Shown: positions 35,197 to 43,376 of the stretch, one piece after another
Numbering within the stretch: the first letter of the stretch is position 1
How the letters are laid out: every line of letters starts with the position of its first letter
Assembly: GCF_001294335.1 (NCBI RefSeq)
Contig: NZ_LGKG01000154.1
Span: forward strand, 1 to 64,000
Direction: 5' to 3'
Origin: Streptomyces chattanoogensis
GTDB taxonomy: Bacteria; Actinomycetota; Actinomycetes; Streptomycetales; Streptomycetaceae
DNA: 64,000 nt
The notes under the pieces: model-generated
What the model was told of the DNA's origin: nothing
Database searches by the model: none
The model's input: the letters and a program-made list of their open reading frames with translations, nothing else
Translations under genes and position numbers: made by a program

Positions 35197-36067
35197 GGGC
35201 CTGCGCTTCCGTGGCGGCATCGGCGGCATCTGTACCGGCATCTGAACCGACATGGGCACCGGCATCCGTACCGCTGGCCGTACCGGCACGCATACCGGCG
35301 TGGGCCCGTGCTTCGGTGTGGAAGAGAGCGGCGTATTCGGCGAATGCGTCGACCAGGCCGGCCAGCAGTTTCTCGCCCTTCTGCGCGGAGGCGAGGGACG
35401 GCCGGCCGATGATGCCGGAGTCCGTATAGGCCGCCATGCCGAGGGTGAGCAGATGCTTTCGGTCGTCGGCGATGCAGTCCGCCGATTCCGCCGGTTCCGT
35501 CGATGTGTAACCGGGGCGGACCAATTCGGGGTGGGCGTGGAGGAGGATGGAGGTTTCCACTTCGCCCGCGTGCATATCGGTGTGGGCGGTGGTCTGTGCT
35601 CCCGCCCGCTTGCGTGCCGCGTCCCAGTCGGCCGAGCCGGGGAAGTGTGCCATACGGGTCCCCGTCCCGCCAGATTCCTGAACGACGTTGCGCAGTACGT
35701 AATTTCCGCCGTGGCCGTTGATGAGAATCAGGGTGTGGATGCCGGAGGCACGGAGGGAATCGGCGATGTCCGTCACAACGGCGTGCAGGGTACGGGCCGA
35801 GATGCTGACCGTGCCCGGCCATGCGGCGTGTTCGTGGGAGCAGGAGATGGTGAGCGGCGGAAGGAGATGGACGGGATGGACGGCGGCGATCTCTTCGGCG
35901 ATGGTGCAGGCGATGACCGTATCGGTGGTCAATGGCAGGAAGGGGCCGTGCTGTTCGAAGCTGCCGATGGGCAAAAGGGCCCATTGCGGCCGCCGGGCCC
36001 GTACGTCCTCGGTGGTGTCGGCCGGCAGCAGGCCACGGCCCGAATTCCTGGATATCGATGCGGTCAT
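35189..36067 (-). CDS. Creatininase-family amidohydrolase, candidate FAPy deformylase
   Basis: 292 residues. Metal-binding motifs of the family: P-I-G-S-F-E-Q-H-G-P-F-L-P-L-T-T-D-T, N-G-H-G-G-N, and T-D-M-H-A-G-E-V-E-T-S, supplying Glu, His, Asp, His and Glu for a di-metal site. In archaea the creatininase-family ArfB removes the formyl group from FAPy, the product of a cyclohydrolase that stops early. The divergent cyclohydrolase here has the residue linked to early stopping, which makes this the natural deformylase by inference. The last 35 residues are a degenerate A-G-T/S-D-A-G repeat outside the fold. Confidence 0.85.
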   Translation of the reverse strand: MTASISRNSGRGLLPADTTEDVRARRPQWALLPIGSFEQHGPFLPLTTDTVIACTIAEEIAAVHPVHLLPPLTISCSHEHAAWPGTVSISARTLHAVVTDIADSLRASGIHTLILINGHGGNYVLRNVVQESGGTGTRMAHFPGSADWDAARKRAGAQTTAHTDMHAGEVETSILLHAHPELVRPGYTSTEPAESADCIADDRKHLLTLGMAAYTDSGIIGRPSLASAQKGEKLLAGLVDAFAEYAALFHTEARAHAGMRAGTASGTDAGAHVGSDAGTDAADAATEAQAHD

Positions 36068-36175
36068 GGTGGGTTGCGGCCTTTCCTCGCGCTCACTCGC
36101 CCTCGCCGGGATGTCGCAGCATAGGCATCACGGAAGATCATGCCAACTGGCCGCCCCCGCCGGTACCATCGCGCC

Positions 36176-37099
36176 ATGACGGAGCCGGATACTGCTGCCG
36201 AAGCCCCTGTTGATGCCCCTGTTGATGCCTTTGTTGACGGCCTTGTTGACGGCCCTGTTGGTGCCGATACGGCTGTCGGTACCGCCACCCCCGGTACCGG
36301 TGACGGTATCCGGGCCGGTGCCGGAATTGATACCGGTGCCGGAATCGCCGCCGATGACGGCATTTCAGCGGAACAGCACGGGCGAAACGAGCGGGTCGAG
36401 CGGGTGGTGGAGGTCCGTCTCCCCACGGCGCACGGCGAATTCCTCGCCGTCGGCTATCTCGACCTCCGCAGCGGGATCGAGCAAGTGGCCCTGGTCCACG
36501 GCGATGTGCCGGGGGACGCGGCGGGGGAGCGGGTGCTGACCCGGGTCCATTCGGAGTGTCTGACCGGTGATGCCTTCGCGTCCACGCACTGCGAATGCGG
36601 TGACCAGTTGTCCGCGGCGATGGAGGCGATCGTGGCGGCCGGGCGCGGAATTCTGGTTTATCTGCAGGGGCACGAGGGCCGGGGGATAGGGCTGCTGGCC
36701 AAGCTCCGGGCGATGAAACTGCAGGAGGCTGGGCTGGACACGGTCGACGCGAATATCGCGCTCGGCCTGCCGGTCGATGCCCGTGAATACGGTGTAGCGG
36801 CCGGAATTCTGCGGGACCTCGGCGTGCGTTCCGTAAGGCTGCTGTCGAACAATCCGCGGAAGCGGGCGGCGCTGCTGCGGCACGGTATCGCCGTCGCCGA
36901 ACAGGTGCCGCTGCTGATGCCGCCCGGCGTGGAGAACATCCGCTATCTGCGGGCGAAACGGGAACGGCTCGATCACGACCTGCCGCATCTGGACGGTATT
37001 CCGCATCTCGATGCCATTCCCGGGCCTCCTGACCTTCCCCGGCCTCCCGGCTCTCCCGGGCTTTCTGGGCCCTCCGGAAGCCGGGCGGGTAACGCGTAA
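36176..37099 (+). CDS. GTP cyclohydrolase II-family enzyme with Met at the Tyr105 position
   Basis: 307 residues. Zinc motif E-C-L-T-G-D-A-F-A-S-T-H-C-E-C-G, GTP site H-E-G-R-G-I-G-L-L-A-K-L-R-A, and R-L-L-S-N-N-P-R-K are intact. Residue 180 is Met (K-L-R-A-M-K-L-Q) where E. coli RibA has Tyr105. In S. coelicolor, as I recall, the paralogue with Met (SCO6655) yields the formylated pyrimidine FAPy and swapping Met/Tyr changes the product. The first 70 residues are a low-complexity tail built from A-P-V-D-type tandem repeats, unlike RibA. It starts the cluster divergently from creatininase and ends at a strong terminator. ATG 36176 chosen as last start before the repeats. Confidence 0.9.
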   Translation: MTEPDTAAEAPVDAPVDAFVDGLVDGPVGADTAVGTATPGTGDGIRAGAGIDTGAGIAADDGISAEQHGRNERVERVVEVRLPTAHGEFLAVGYLDLRSGIEQVALVHGDVPGDAAGERVLTRVHSECLTGDAFASTHCECGDQLSAAMEAIVAAGRGILVYLQGHEGRGIGLLAKLRAMKLQEAGLDTVDANIALGLPVDAREYGVAAGILRDLGVRSVRLLSNNPRKRAALLRHGIAVAEQVPLLMPPGVENIRYLRAKRERLDHDLPHLDGIPHLDAIPGPPDLPRPPGSPGLSGPSGSRAGNA

Positions 37100-37167
37100 A
37101 GCCGGGCGGGCAACGCGTAAGGCGGGCTGTGGCGGATGTGGCAGATGTGAGGGGACGGGAAAGCGCA

Positions 37168-37200
37168 AGGGCCCGCGACGCGGAAAGCGTCGCGGGCCCT
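37168..37200. terminator. Perfect 14-bp terminator hairpin
   Basis: AGGGCCCGCGACGC (37168-37181) pairs exactly with 37187-37200 over a GGAAA loop, between the convergent cyclohydrolase and cbtA genes. Confidence 0.88.
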
Positions 37201-37226
37201 GCCAGTGGGACCCTGCTCGGTGAGCG

Positions 37227-37979
37227 TCAGGACGCCACGGGTGCCGGTTCGGCGGCCACGGCCTGTCGCGCCGGTGTGACGACGCGCTCCGCGAGATGAC
37301 CGAAGAGCAGCCCGAAGGCGGTCCACAGCACCAGCTGGATGCCGAGCGTCGACAGCCGGAACTGCCAGAGCAGCGTGCCGGAGAACCCGTGCGGCACATT
37401 GTCGAACGACGGCAGGAAGGCGTAGGCGATCCCGACGGCGACCACGAATGCGGCGCCGGCCGCCACCGTGGCGTACCAATTGCCCAGCTTGGGAGCCAGG
37501 CGCCGGCCGAGGAGCGTTGCGCCGACGGCCAGCAGGATGCCCAGCAGCATCATCAGGAAGTACAGGGCGGTGCGCTGGCCGATGGTGTCCGGGTCACCGA
37601 CGGCCGGCGGGTTGGCCGGGTACTTCAGGAACGGTACGAGGTAGACCACCAGCGCCGCGCCGGACAGCAGGACAGCGGTGGTCCGGGCGCCGAAGCGGCC
37701 GATCCGGCCCAGTGCGAAGCAGAAGACCAGAGCGGCGATACCGCCCAGTGCCACGCCGTAGACCAGCACACCGGTCGCCAGTCCCGCCGTGGACTGCATG
37801 GCGCGGCTGACGACCTCCACCTCGTGCCCGTGGTCGTGGCTGTGGCCTTCCTCGAACGCGATGGCGGCGTCCACCCGCGGTTCGCCCAGGAAGTAGGCGA
37901 CGACGAAGGCGAGGACGCCCGCTGCCAGACCGGCGAGCATGCCGCGTACGAGGAGATTTCTGATGGTGAGGGAGTTCAT
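37227..37979 (-). CDS. cbtA: CbtA family cobalt transporter subunit
   Basis: 250 residues with five to six membrane helices. The N-terminal region R-N-L-L-V-R-G-M-L-A-G-L-A-A-G and the following H-S-H-D-H-G-H cluster in the first outer loop match CbtA, a predicted cobalt uptake protein found with CbtB. Forms a unit with cbtB 14 bases upstream, both under a cobalamin riboswitch. The His cluster probably binds Co2+. Confidence 0.9.
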   Translation of the reverse strand: MNSLTIRNLLVRGMLAGLAAGVLAFVVAYFLGEPRVDAAIAFEEGHSHDHGHEVEVVSRAMQSTAGLATGVLVYGVALGGIAALVFCFALGRIGRFGARTTAVLLSGAALVVYLVPFLKYPANPPAVGDPDTIGQRTALYFLMMLLGILLAVGATLLGRRLAPKLGNWYATVAAGAAFVVAVGIAYAFLPSFDNVPHGFSGTLLWQFRLSTLGIQLVLWTAFGLLFGHLAERVVTPARQAVAAEPAPVAS

Positions 37980-37993
37980 GGAACGGCGCCCGC

Positions 37994-38212
37994 TCAGTGG
38001 CAGGGGAAGCCGAGCAGGTGGCGTCCGTCGTGGACCCACTCGTGGACGTCCGTACCGGAGAGGAGTGAGGTGGCGCCCTGCTCGGCGCCGATGAAGTACA
38101 GCAGAACCAGCATCAGGACGCCGACGAACAGCGCCCACGGGGCGATCGCCTTGAGGGGGAGCGGGGCCGGGGCTTCGGTGCCGGCGGCCGGAGCGGCGAT
38201 GGTCTGAGCCAT
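37994..38212 (-). CDS. cbtB: CbtB family cobalt transporter subunit
   Basis: 72 residues, one membrane helix (A-P-W-A-L-F-V-G-V-L-M-L-V-L-L-Y-F-I-G) followed by the conserved C-terminal His motif V-H-E-W-V-H-D-G-R-H-L-L-G-F-P-C-H that should bind cobalt. The ATG at 38212 has AGGAGG about eight bases upstream, just after the riboswitch. Small partner of CbtA. Confidence 0.92.
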   Translation of the reverse strand: MAQTIAAPAAGTEAPAPLPLKAIAPWALFVGVLMLVLLYFIGAEQGATSLLSGTDVHEWVHDGRHLLGFPCH

Positions 38213-38264
38213 GGCAGGGGACCTCCTGTTAGGGGGAACTCGCGTCCCTAGTCGTTGGAGTGCC

Positions 38265-38372
38265 GAAGCGACATGCCGGGTCTGGCTCGCCCGGTCCCGG
38301 CCCCCTTGGGGCTGCGTCAAAACCGGACATACAGTGGCGCGACCGCGCCGGGATCCCACCGGCTTCCGTCAT
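38265..38372 (-). ncRNA. Cobalamin riboswitch
   Basis: On the minus strand the conserved B12-element pieces appear in order: GGAAGCCGGTG, GATCCCGGCGCGG, CGCGCCACTGTATG, then CGAGCCAGACC. It lies 50-160 bases before cbtB with the ribosome-binding site further downstream, so high cobalamin should shut off cobalt uptake. The outer limits are approximate because the closing stem is not conserved. Confidence 0.9.
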
Positions 38373-38527
38373 GTCGTCGTCAATATCATCGGGAAGGTAC
38401 CGCGAACCGACCGGCGGGCCAAGGTCACACAGGGGGCGGAGGGTCGCAGGAGGGGGCGCGCGATCCGGCCAACTTCCTTTTGGCGCAAGGCTGTTGGCGT
38501 GATAAAGGCGATGTGAAAGCAGAGGTC

Positions 38528-39106
38528 ATGACAACTCGGGTGATGTTGATCTCACCGGCCGCGGGTTTGGCGCAGCGCGAGGTCCGTTTCGACGACGACG
38601 GGCCGCTGGGCGAGGCCGGTGTGCGGCGGGCCCGCGCCACGGCCGGGACCTGGCCGGCCGCGGACCGGATCGTGATCTCGCCCTCCGTCCGGTGCCGTCG
38701 TACCGCCGAGGAGCTCGGACTGCCGGCGGACCCCGCGCCCGAGCCGGGGCCGCCGGGCTGTGCGATGGGCCGCTGGCGGGGGCGGACGCTGGCCGAGGTG
38801 GCCGGCGCCGAGGCGGAGGCGGTGTCCGCCTGGCTGTCGGACCCCGGTTTTGCGGGGCACGGCGGGGAGTCGCTGCGTGAGCTGTGCGTACGGACCGAGG
38901 CCTGGCTCGCGGGTCTGGCCGCCACGTCCGGGCGTGTCCTGGCGGTGGTGGAGGTGGATGTGGTGCGCGCCGCCGTGGTGGCCGCCCTGGGGGTACCGGC
39001 GGAGACCTTCTGGCGCCTGGATGTTCCGCCGCTCACCGTGACCGAGCTCAGCGGCCGGGGCGGGCGCTGGAACCTGGGGCTGGGGCGGGCGCCGCGCCTG
39101 GGCTGA
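38528..39106 (+). CDS. Histidine-phosphatase-fold protein without catalytic His
   Basis: 192 residues. The fold is recognised from S-P-S-V-R-C-R-R-T-A-E-E-L-G, H-G-G-E-S-L-R-E-L and the C-terminal layout. The first motif, normally R-H-G with the phosphorylated His, reads I-S-P-A-A-G-L; the second His near V-V-E-V-D-V is also replaced. It should not be a phosphatase. Relatives such as CobC act in B12 synthesis, and the neighbouring cobalt genes suggest a related binding role. Start 38528 chosen at the family N-terminus; GTG 38513 is possible. Divergent from cbtBA. Confidence 0.75.
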   Translation: MTTRVMLISPAAGLAQREVRFDDDGPLGEAGVRRARATAGTWPAADRIVISPSVRCRRTAEELGLPADPAPEPGPPGCAMGRWRGRTLAEVAGAEAEAVSAWLSDPGFAGHGGESLRELCVRTEAWLAGLAATSGRVLAVVEVDVVRAAVVAALGVPAETFWRLDVPPLTVTELSGRGGRWNLGLGRAPRLG

Positions 39107-39293
39107 CCGGGCCGGGCCGGCCCTTGCGTCAGGCGTCAGGGCTGACTGCCGGGCCCGCTCGCCCCGCTCGGCCCGTCGTCTCCACGGAAACCCGTCCCTC
39201 CATCTACACATAAAGGCGACATAAGCGCAGAATAAAGAGAGCGGTTCCCATGCCGCGATTCGGCCAGGCTTGTGAACGAAGGAGGCGAGTCGG

Positions 39294-39734
39294 ATGGCCG
39301 ACCTCTCGCACCAAAGGGGCACTCTCGCGGGTCACCCCGACGTTACTGAGATGAGGGAGCGCTACGAGCGTGTTCTCGGCGGGCGTGATGTGATCCTCGT
39401 GGACGGGCCGGTGTTCCTGGTCGGCCTGTACTGCGCCGTATCACCATTCATCGTCCACTTCGCGGCCACGCAGCCCGCTCTGCTGATGCACAACCTGATC
39501 CTCGGCATCGCCATCGCGCTGCTGGCGGTCGGGTTCACCGTCGCGCCGGCCCGGATGTACGGCCTGAGCGGCGCGATGTGTGCGATGGGCGTGTGGATGA
39601 TCGTGTCGCCGTGGATCGTCGGCACCGGCCCGGACGCGGGGGTGATCTGGAACAACATCGTGATCGGGGCCCTTACGTTCCTGCTGGGGGCGATGTGCAT
39701 CGGTGTGGCTGCGAAGAGCCGCCGCGAGACATGA
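39294..39734 (+). CDS. SPW-repeat membrane protein
   Basis: 146 residues. Two SPW modules: A-V-S-P-F-I-V-H-F and I-V-S-P-W-I-V-G, each within a pair of membrane helices, four helices in all. Short cytosolic N-terminus. A strong GAAGGAGGCGAG site precedes the ATG, and the 100 bases before it are AT-rich for this genome. Function of the family is unknown; the protein sits in the membrane. Confidence 0.88.
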   Translation: MADLSHQRGTLAGHPDVTEMRERYERVLGGRDVILVDGPVFLVGLYCAVSPFIVHFAATQPALLMHNLILGIAIALLAVGFTVAPARMYGLSGAMCAMGVWMIVSPWIVGTGPDAGVIWNNIVIGALTFLLGAMCIGVAAKSRRET

Positions 39735-39761
39735 GGCATACCTGCAGGAGCAGGTGACAGA

Positions 39762-39804
39762 CGGCCGGCCCGCTCGCCCTTACCGAGGGTGGGTGGGCCG
39801 GCCG
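39762..39804. terminator. Long stem-loop between convergent genes
   Basis: GGCCGGCCC (39763-39771) pairs with GGGCCGGCC (39795-39803); part of the inner bases also pair. It follows the SPW stop and overlaps the end of the small minus-strand gene. Confidence 0.65.
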
Positions 39805-39989
39805 CCGTCCGGGGCCAGGAGATGCCCGGAGACTCCGGCCAGCACCAGGCCGCCCGCCACCAGCAGGCCCTGCCCCAGCGCGATGCCGGCACCCAGGCCG
39901 CCGAGTGCCGCGGTCAGCAGCAGCCAGGCGGTGCCCCGCCTCAACTGCCCGGCGCGGTCGCCGAGTTGGCGGTCGTCGTCGCAGGACAC
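39780..39989 (-). CDS. Small two-helix membrane protein
   Basis: 69 residues from GTG 39989 with GGAGGGAGGA upstream. Basic N-terminus (R-Q-L-G-D-R-A-G-Q-L-R-R), then two hydrophobic helices (A-W-L-L-L-T-A-A-L-G-G-L-G-A-G-I-A-L and L-L-V-A-G-G-L-V-L-A-G-V). Codon use is normal for the region. Unknown role; divergent from the methyltransferase across a palindrome. Confidence 0.6.
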   Translation of the reverse strand: MSCDDDRQLGDRAGQLRRGTAWLLLTAALGGLGAGIALGQGLLVAGGLVLAGVSGHLLAPDGGRPTHPR

Positions 39990-40074
39990 GGGGCGTTCCT
40001 CCCTCCTGGAGCGGCCCGGCGGCCGTGTCGTACGGGCGGATTCCGGGGGCCATTGCCCGGGTGATCCAGAGAAC

Positions 40075-40088
40075 TTAGGGTTCCCTAA
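40075..40088. promoter_or_regulatory. Palindrome TTAGGG-TT-CCCTAA
   Basis: A perfect 6-bp inverted repeat with 2-bp centre, between the small membrane protein and the methyltransferase genes. AT content at its edges fits a promoter-overlapping operator. No regulator gene is adjacent. Confidence 0.5.
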
Positions 40089-40210
40089 TAAAGGGTGCGT
40101 GCGGTATCAGAACGACCGCGACGCCACAGGCGTTGTTGTGCCCTGTGCAGCCCCGCCCGTAACCCAGCAAGCCCTGCCCGTAAGGCCGTTGAGCAGAGAG
40201 GTGTTCCCCG

Positions 40211-41275
40211 ATGTCCCCTGAGAACCGGTCCTTCCCGTCCCCTGAGAGCCAGTCGCCGGACCAGGCCCGCGGGGTGCTGACCCGGATCGCCTACGGAGCC
40301 ATGGCGGCGCAGGCGGTGGGCGCCGCCGCCCGTTTCCGGATCGCCGACCTGATCGGCGACGGTGAGCGTACGGCGGACGAACTGGCGGCGGACTGCGTGG
40401 TCCGGTCCGAGGCCATGGGCCGCTTACTGAGAGCGCTGGCCGGGCTGGGGCTGCTGGCCGAGAACACCCCGGGGCGGTTCGCGCTCACCCCGGCCGGGGC
40501 CCTGCTGCGCAGTGACGGGCCGGAGTCGCTGCACTCCTTCATACGGATGTTCACCGACCCCGCCATGCTCAGAGCCTGGGAGCACCTGGATGACAGCCTG
40601 CGGACCGGCGAGCCGGCCTTCGACGCGGTCTTCGGCAAGGACTTCTTCGGCTATCTCGCCGAGGATCCGGAACTCTCCGCCGAGTTCAATGCCGCGATGG
40701 GCCAGGCCACCCGCGATACGGCGGCGCTGGTGCCGGGGGCCTTCGACTTCGGCCGCTTCACGACGGTGGCCGACATCGGAGGGGGCGACGGCACGCTCCT
40801 CGCCGCGATCCTGACGGCGCATCCGTCGCTGCACGGCATCGTCTTCGACCTCAGGGAGGGGCTCGCCCAGGCCCCGGACAACCTGGCGCGGCACGGGGTC
40901 GAGGGCCGTACGTCCCTGGTGAGCGGGGACTTCTTCACCACGGCTCCCGAGGGCGCCGACCTGTATCTCCTCAAGAGCGTGATCCACGACTGGAACGACG
41001 AGCAGTGCACGGACATCCTCCGGCACTGCCGGCGGGCCGTCCCGGACCACGGCGGGCTGCTGATCATCGAGCCGGTGCTGCCGCCCGTCGTGGACCCCGC
41101 GGCCGACGGCCTCGCCTATATCGTCGACCTCAACATGCTGGTCAACGTCGGGGGCCGGGAGCGCACCCGGGACGACTTCGAGCGGCTGTGCAGGGGTGCG
41201 GGCTTCGCGCTGCGGTCCGTGACGCCGCTGCCCGGCCCCAGCCGCTTCTCCCTGATCGAGGCCGAGCCGGTGTGA
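40211..41275 (+). CDS. SAM-dependent O-methyltransferase (plant/caffeate type)
   Basis: 354 residues. N-terminal winged-helix dimerisation domain (A-A-R-F-R-I-A-D-L-I, L-L-R-A-L-A-G-L-G-L-L), then the SAM domain with V-A-D-I-G-G-G-D-G-T-L-L, F-D-L-R-E, and the catalytic-region H-D-W-N-D-E (His as general base). Family members methylate hydroxyls of aromatic natural products. No biosynthetic cluster adjoins it, so the substrate is open. Acts alone by layout. Confidence 0.87.
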   Translation: MSPENRSFPSPESQSPDQARGVLTRIAYGAMAAQAVGAAARFRIADLIGDGERTADELAADCVVRSEAMGRLLRALAGLGLLAENTPGRFALTPAGALLRSDGPESLHSFIRMFTDPAMLRAWEHLDDSLRTGEPAFDAVFGKDFFGYLAEDPELSAEFNAAMGQATRDTAALVPGAFDFGRFTTVADIGGGDGTLLAAILTAHPSLHGIVFDLREGLAQAPDNLARHGVEGRTSLVSGDFFTTAPEGADLYLLKSVIHDWNDEQCTDILRHCRRAVPDHGGLLIIEPVLPPVVDPAADGLAYIVDLNMLVNVGGRERTRDDFERLCRGAGFALRSVTPLPGPSRFSLIEAEPV

Positions 41276-41434
41276 TGCCGACCGGCGCCGGGCCGCTGTG
41301 AGGCGCGGCGGGCGGGGCCGACGGGGCGGGCGGGGCGTGCGGAAGGGTCGCACATTGGGTTAAATCGATTCTGTGGGCAGTGGCCCGCCGGACGACCGGC
41401 CCGCCGGACCGCCCGCCCCGGGAGGGAGTGCCCG

Positions 41435-43261
41435 GTGACCGTTCCGCACGTCGACGATCACGAAGACTTCGACGATGCCGACCGCGGCTTTATCGCACCC
41501 CTCCACCCGCCCGAGGTCGTGACGGCGGACGGACGGGTGGTCTGGGACGCCGAGGCATACAGCTTCCTGGCCGGAAACTGCCCCGACACAGCGCACGAGA
41601 GCCTGTGGCGGCAGGGCCGGCTGGTCAGCCGGCAGGGCCTGTACGAGGTGACGGACGGCATCTATCAGGTGCGTGGTCTGGACCTGTCCAATATGACGCT
41701 GGTCGAGGGCGATCACGGCGTTCTCGTCATCGACCCGCTCGCCTCCGCCGAGACCGCGGCCGCCGCGCTGGAGCTCTACCGCAAACACCGCGGGGACCGT
41801 CCGGTCACCGGCCTGATCTACACCCACTCGCACCCGGACCACTTCGGCGGCGGCCGGGGCGTCCTGCCGCACGGCCACGGCACCGCGCCGGTCCTCGCGC
41901 CCGCCGGTTTCCTGGAGCACGCCGTCAGCGACACCGTGTACGCGGGGACGGCGATGTCCCGGCGCGCCGTCTACATGTACGGCTCGGGGCTCCCCAGCGG
42001 CCCGGCCGGCCAGATCGGCTGCGGTCTCGGTGCCGCCATGTCCACCGGTACCGTCACCCTCATCCCGCCGACCGTGGACGTCACCCGTACCGGCCAGGAG
42101 GAGATCGTCGACGGGGTGCAGATCGTCTTCCAGCTCACCCCGGGCACCGAGGCGCCCGCGGAGATGAACTTCTTCTTCCCGGCCCACCAGGCGCTGTGCA
42201 TGGCCGAGAACGCCACCCACACCATGCACAACATCCTGACCCTGCGCGGCGCGGCCGTCCGCGACGCCCGGAACTGGTCCCGCTATCTCAACGAGGCGTT
42301 GGCGCTGTTCGGCACCGACGCGGAGATCGCCTTCGCCTCGCACCACTGGCCGACCTGGGGCAACGAGCGGATCCGCCGTCTGCTGGCGAACCAGCGCGAT
42401 CTGTACGCGTATCTGCACGACCAGACGCTCCGGCTGCTCAACCAGGGTCTGACCGGCACCGAGATCGCCGAGGAGCTGCGGCTGCCGCCGGGCCTGGAGC
42501 GGTCCTGGGCCGGGCACGGCTACTACGGCTCGCTCAGCCATAACGTCAAGGCGATCTATCAGCGTTACATGGGCTGGTTCGACGGGAATCCGGCGCATCT
42601 GTGGGAGCATCCGCCGGCCGAGCTGGCCCGGCGGTACGTCGATGCCCTGGGCGGCGTGGACGCCACCGTCGAGGCCGGGAAGCGGTACGCGGACGGCGGC
42701 GACCTCCGTTTCGCGGCCACCCTGCTCAACCACGCGGTGTTCGCCGAGCCGGGGCACGTCGCCGCCCGCCAGGAGCTCGCCGCCGTCTACGACCGGCTGG
42801 GCCACGGCTGCGAGAACGGCACCTGGCGCAACTTCTATCTGACCGGTGCCATGGAACTGCGCGGCACCCCCGCCGCCGTACGGGTGGACACCACCCACCC
42901 GGAGATGGCCGGGGCGCTGACCGTCGACCAGCTCCTCGATTCGCTCGCCATCCGCATCGACGGCCCCCGGGCCTGGACGGCCGCCCGCACCTTCGACTGG
43001 TACCTGGCCGACGAGGACCGCACCTGGCATCTGACCCTCTCCAACGGGGCGCTCACCCACCTCAGTTCGCCGGGCCCGCCGAACGCCGCCCCGGAGCGCC
43101 GCCCGGATCTGACCCTCACCCTCACCAAGCCCCAGCTGCTGGACCTCCTCGCGGGCCGGGGTGCGGCCGGCGTCGGACAGGAGGGCGAGGCGGGCGCGCT
43201 GAACGAGCTGCTCGGGCTGCTCGGCGATGCCGTCCCCGACTTCCCGATCGTGACGCCGTGA
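41435..43261 (+). CDS. Alkyl sulfatase, metallo-beta-lactamase fold (SdsA1 type)
   Basis: 608 residues. MBL domain with T-H-S-H-P-D-H-F-G-G and later E-A-P-A-E-M-N-F and S-H-H-W-P-T-W-G metal/substrate motifs; a helical dimerisation domain; and an SCP2-like C-terminal domain. Hydrolyses primary or secondary alkyl sulfates such as dodecyl sulfate. SdsA1 has a signal peptide; none is seen here, so it may be cytosolic. GTG start with GGGAGG upstream. Confidence 0.9.
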   Translation: MTVPHVDDHEDFDDADRGFIAPLHPPEVVTADGRVVWDAEAYSFLAGNCPDTAHESLWRQGRLVSRQGLYEVTDGIYQVRGLDLSNMTLVEGDHGVLVIDPLASAETAAAALELYRKHRGDRPVTGLIYTHSHPDHFGGGRGVLPHGHGTAPVLAPAGFLEHAVSDTVYAGTAMSRRAVYMYGSGLPSGPAGQIGCGLGAAMSTGTVTLIPPTVDVTRTGQEEIVDGVQIVFQLTPGTEAPAEMNFFFPAHQALCMAENATHTMHNILTLRGAAVRDARNWSRYLNEALALFGTDAEIAFASHHWPTWGNERIRRLLANQRDLYAYLHDQTLRLLNQGLTGTEIAEELRLPPGLERSWAGHGYYGSLSHNVKAIYQRYMGWFDGNPAHLWEHPPAELARRYVDALGGVDATVEAGKRYADGGDLRFAATLLNHAVFAEPGHVAARQELAAVYDRLGHGCENGTWRNFYLTGAMELRGTPAAVRVDTTHPEMAGALTVDQLLDSLAIRIDGPRAWTAARTFDWYLADEDRTWHLTLSNGALTHLSSPGPPNAAPERRPDLTLTLTKPQLLDLLAGRGAAGVGQEGEAGALNELLGLLGDAVPDFPIVTP

Positions 43262-43331
43262 CGGGCATGCCCCGGTGCATCAGGAACCGGCCGGCAGCGG
43301 ACGCCGAAGGGGAGGAGACCGCCCTCGCGTC

Positions 43332-43350
43332 TTAGGTTAGGCTTGCCTAA
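43332..43350. promoter_or_regulatory. Iron box (IdeR/DmdR operator)
   Basis: TTAGGTTAGGCTTGCCTAA matches the 19-bp actinobacterial iron-box consensus TTAGGTTAGGCTAACCTAA at 17 positions. It lies 27 bases before the dhbA-like start, so the three downstream genes should be repressed by iron-loaded IdeR/DmdR. Confidence 0.9.
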
Positions 43351-43376
43351 GTTTATTCGAGGCGAGGGGATGCGGC

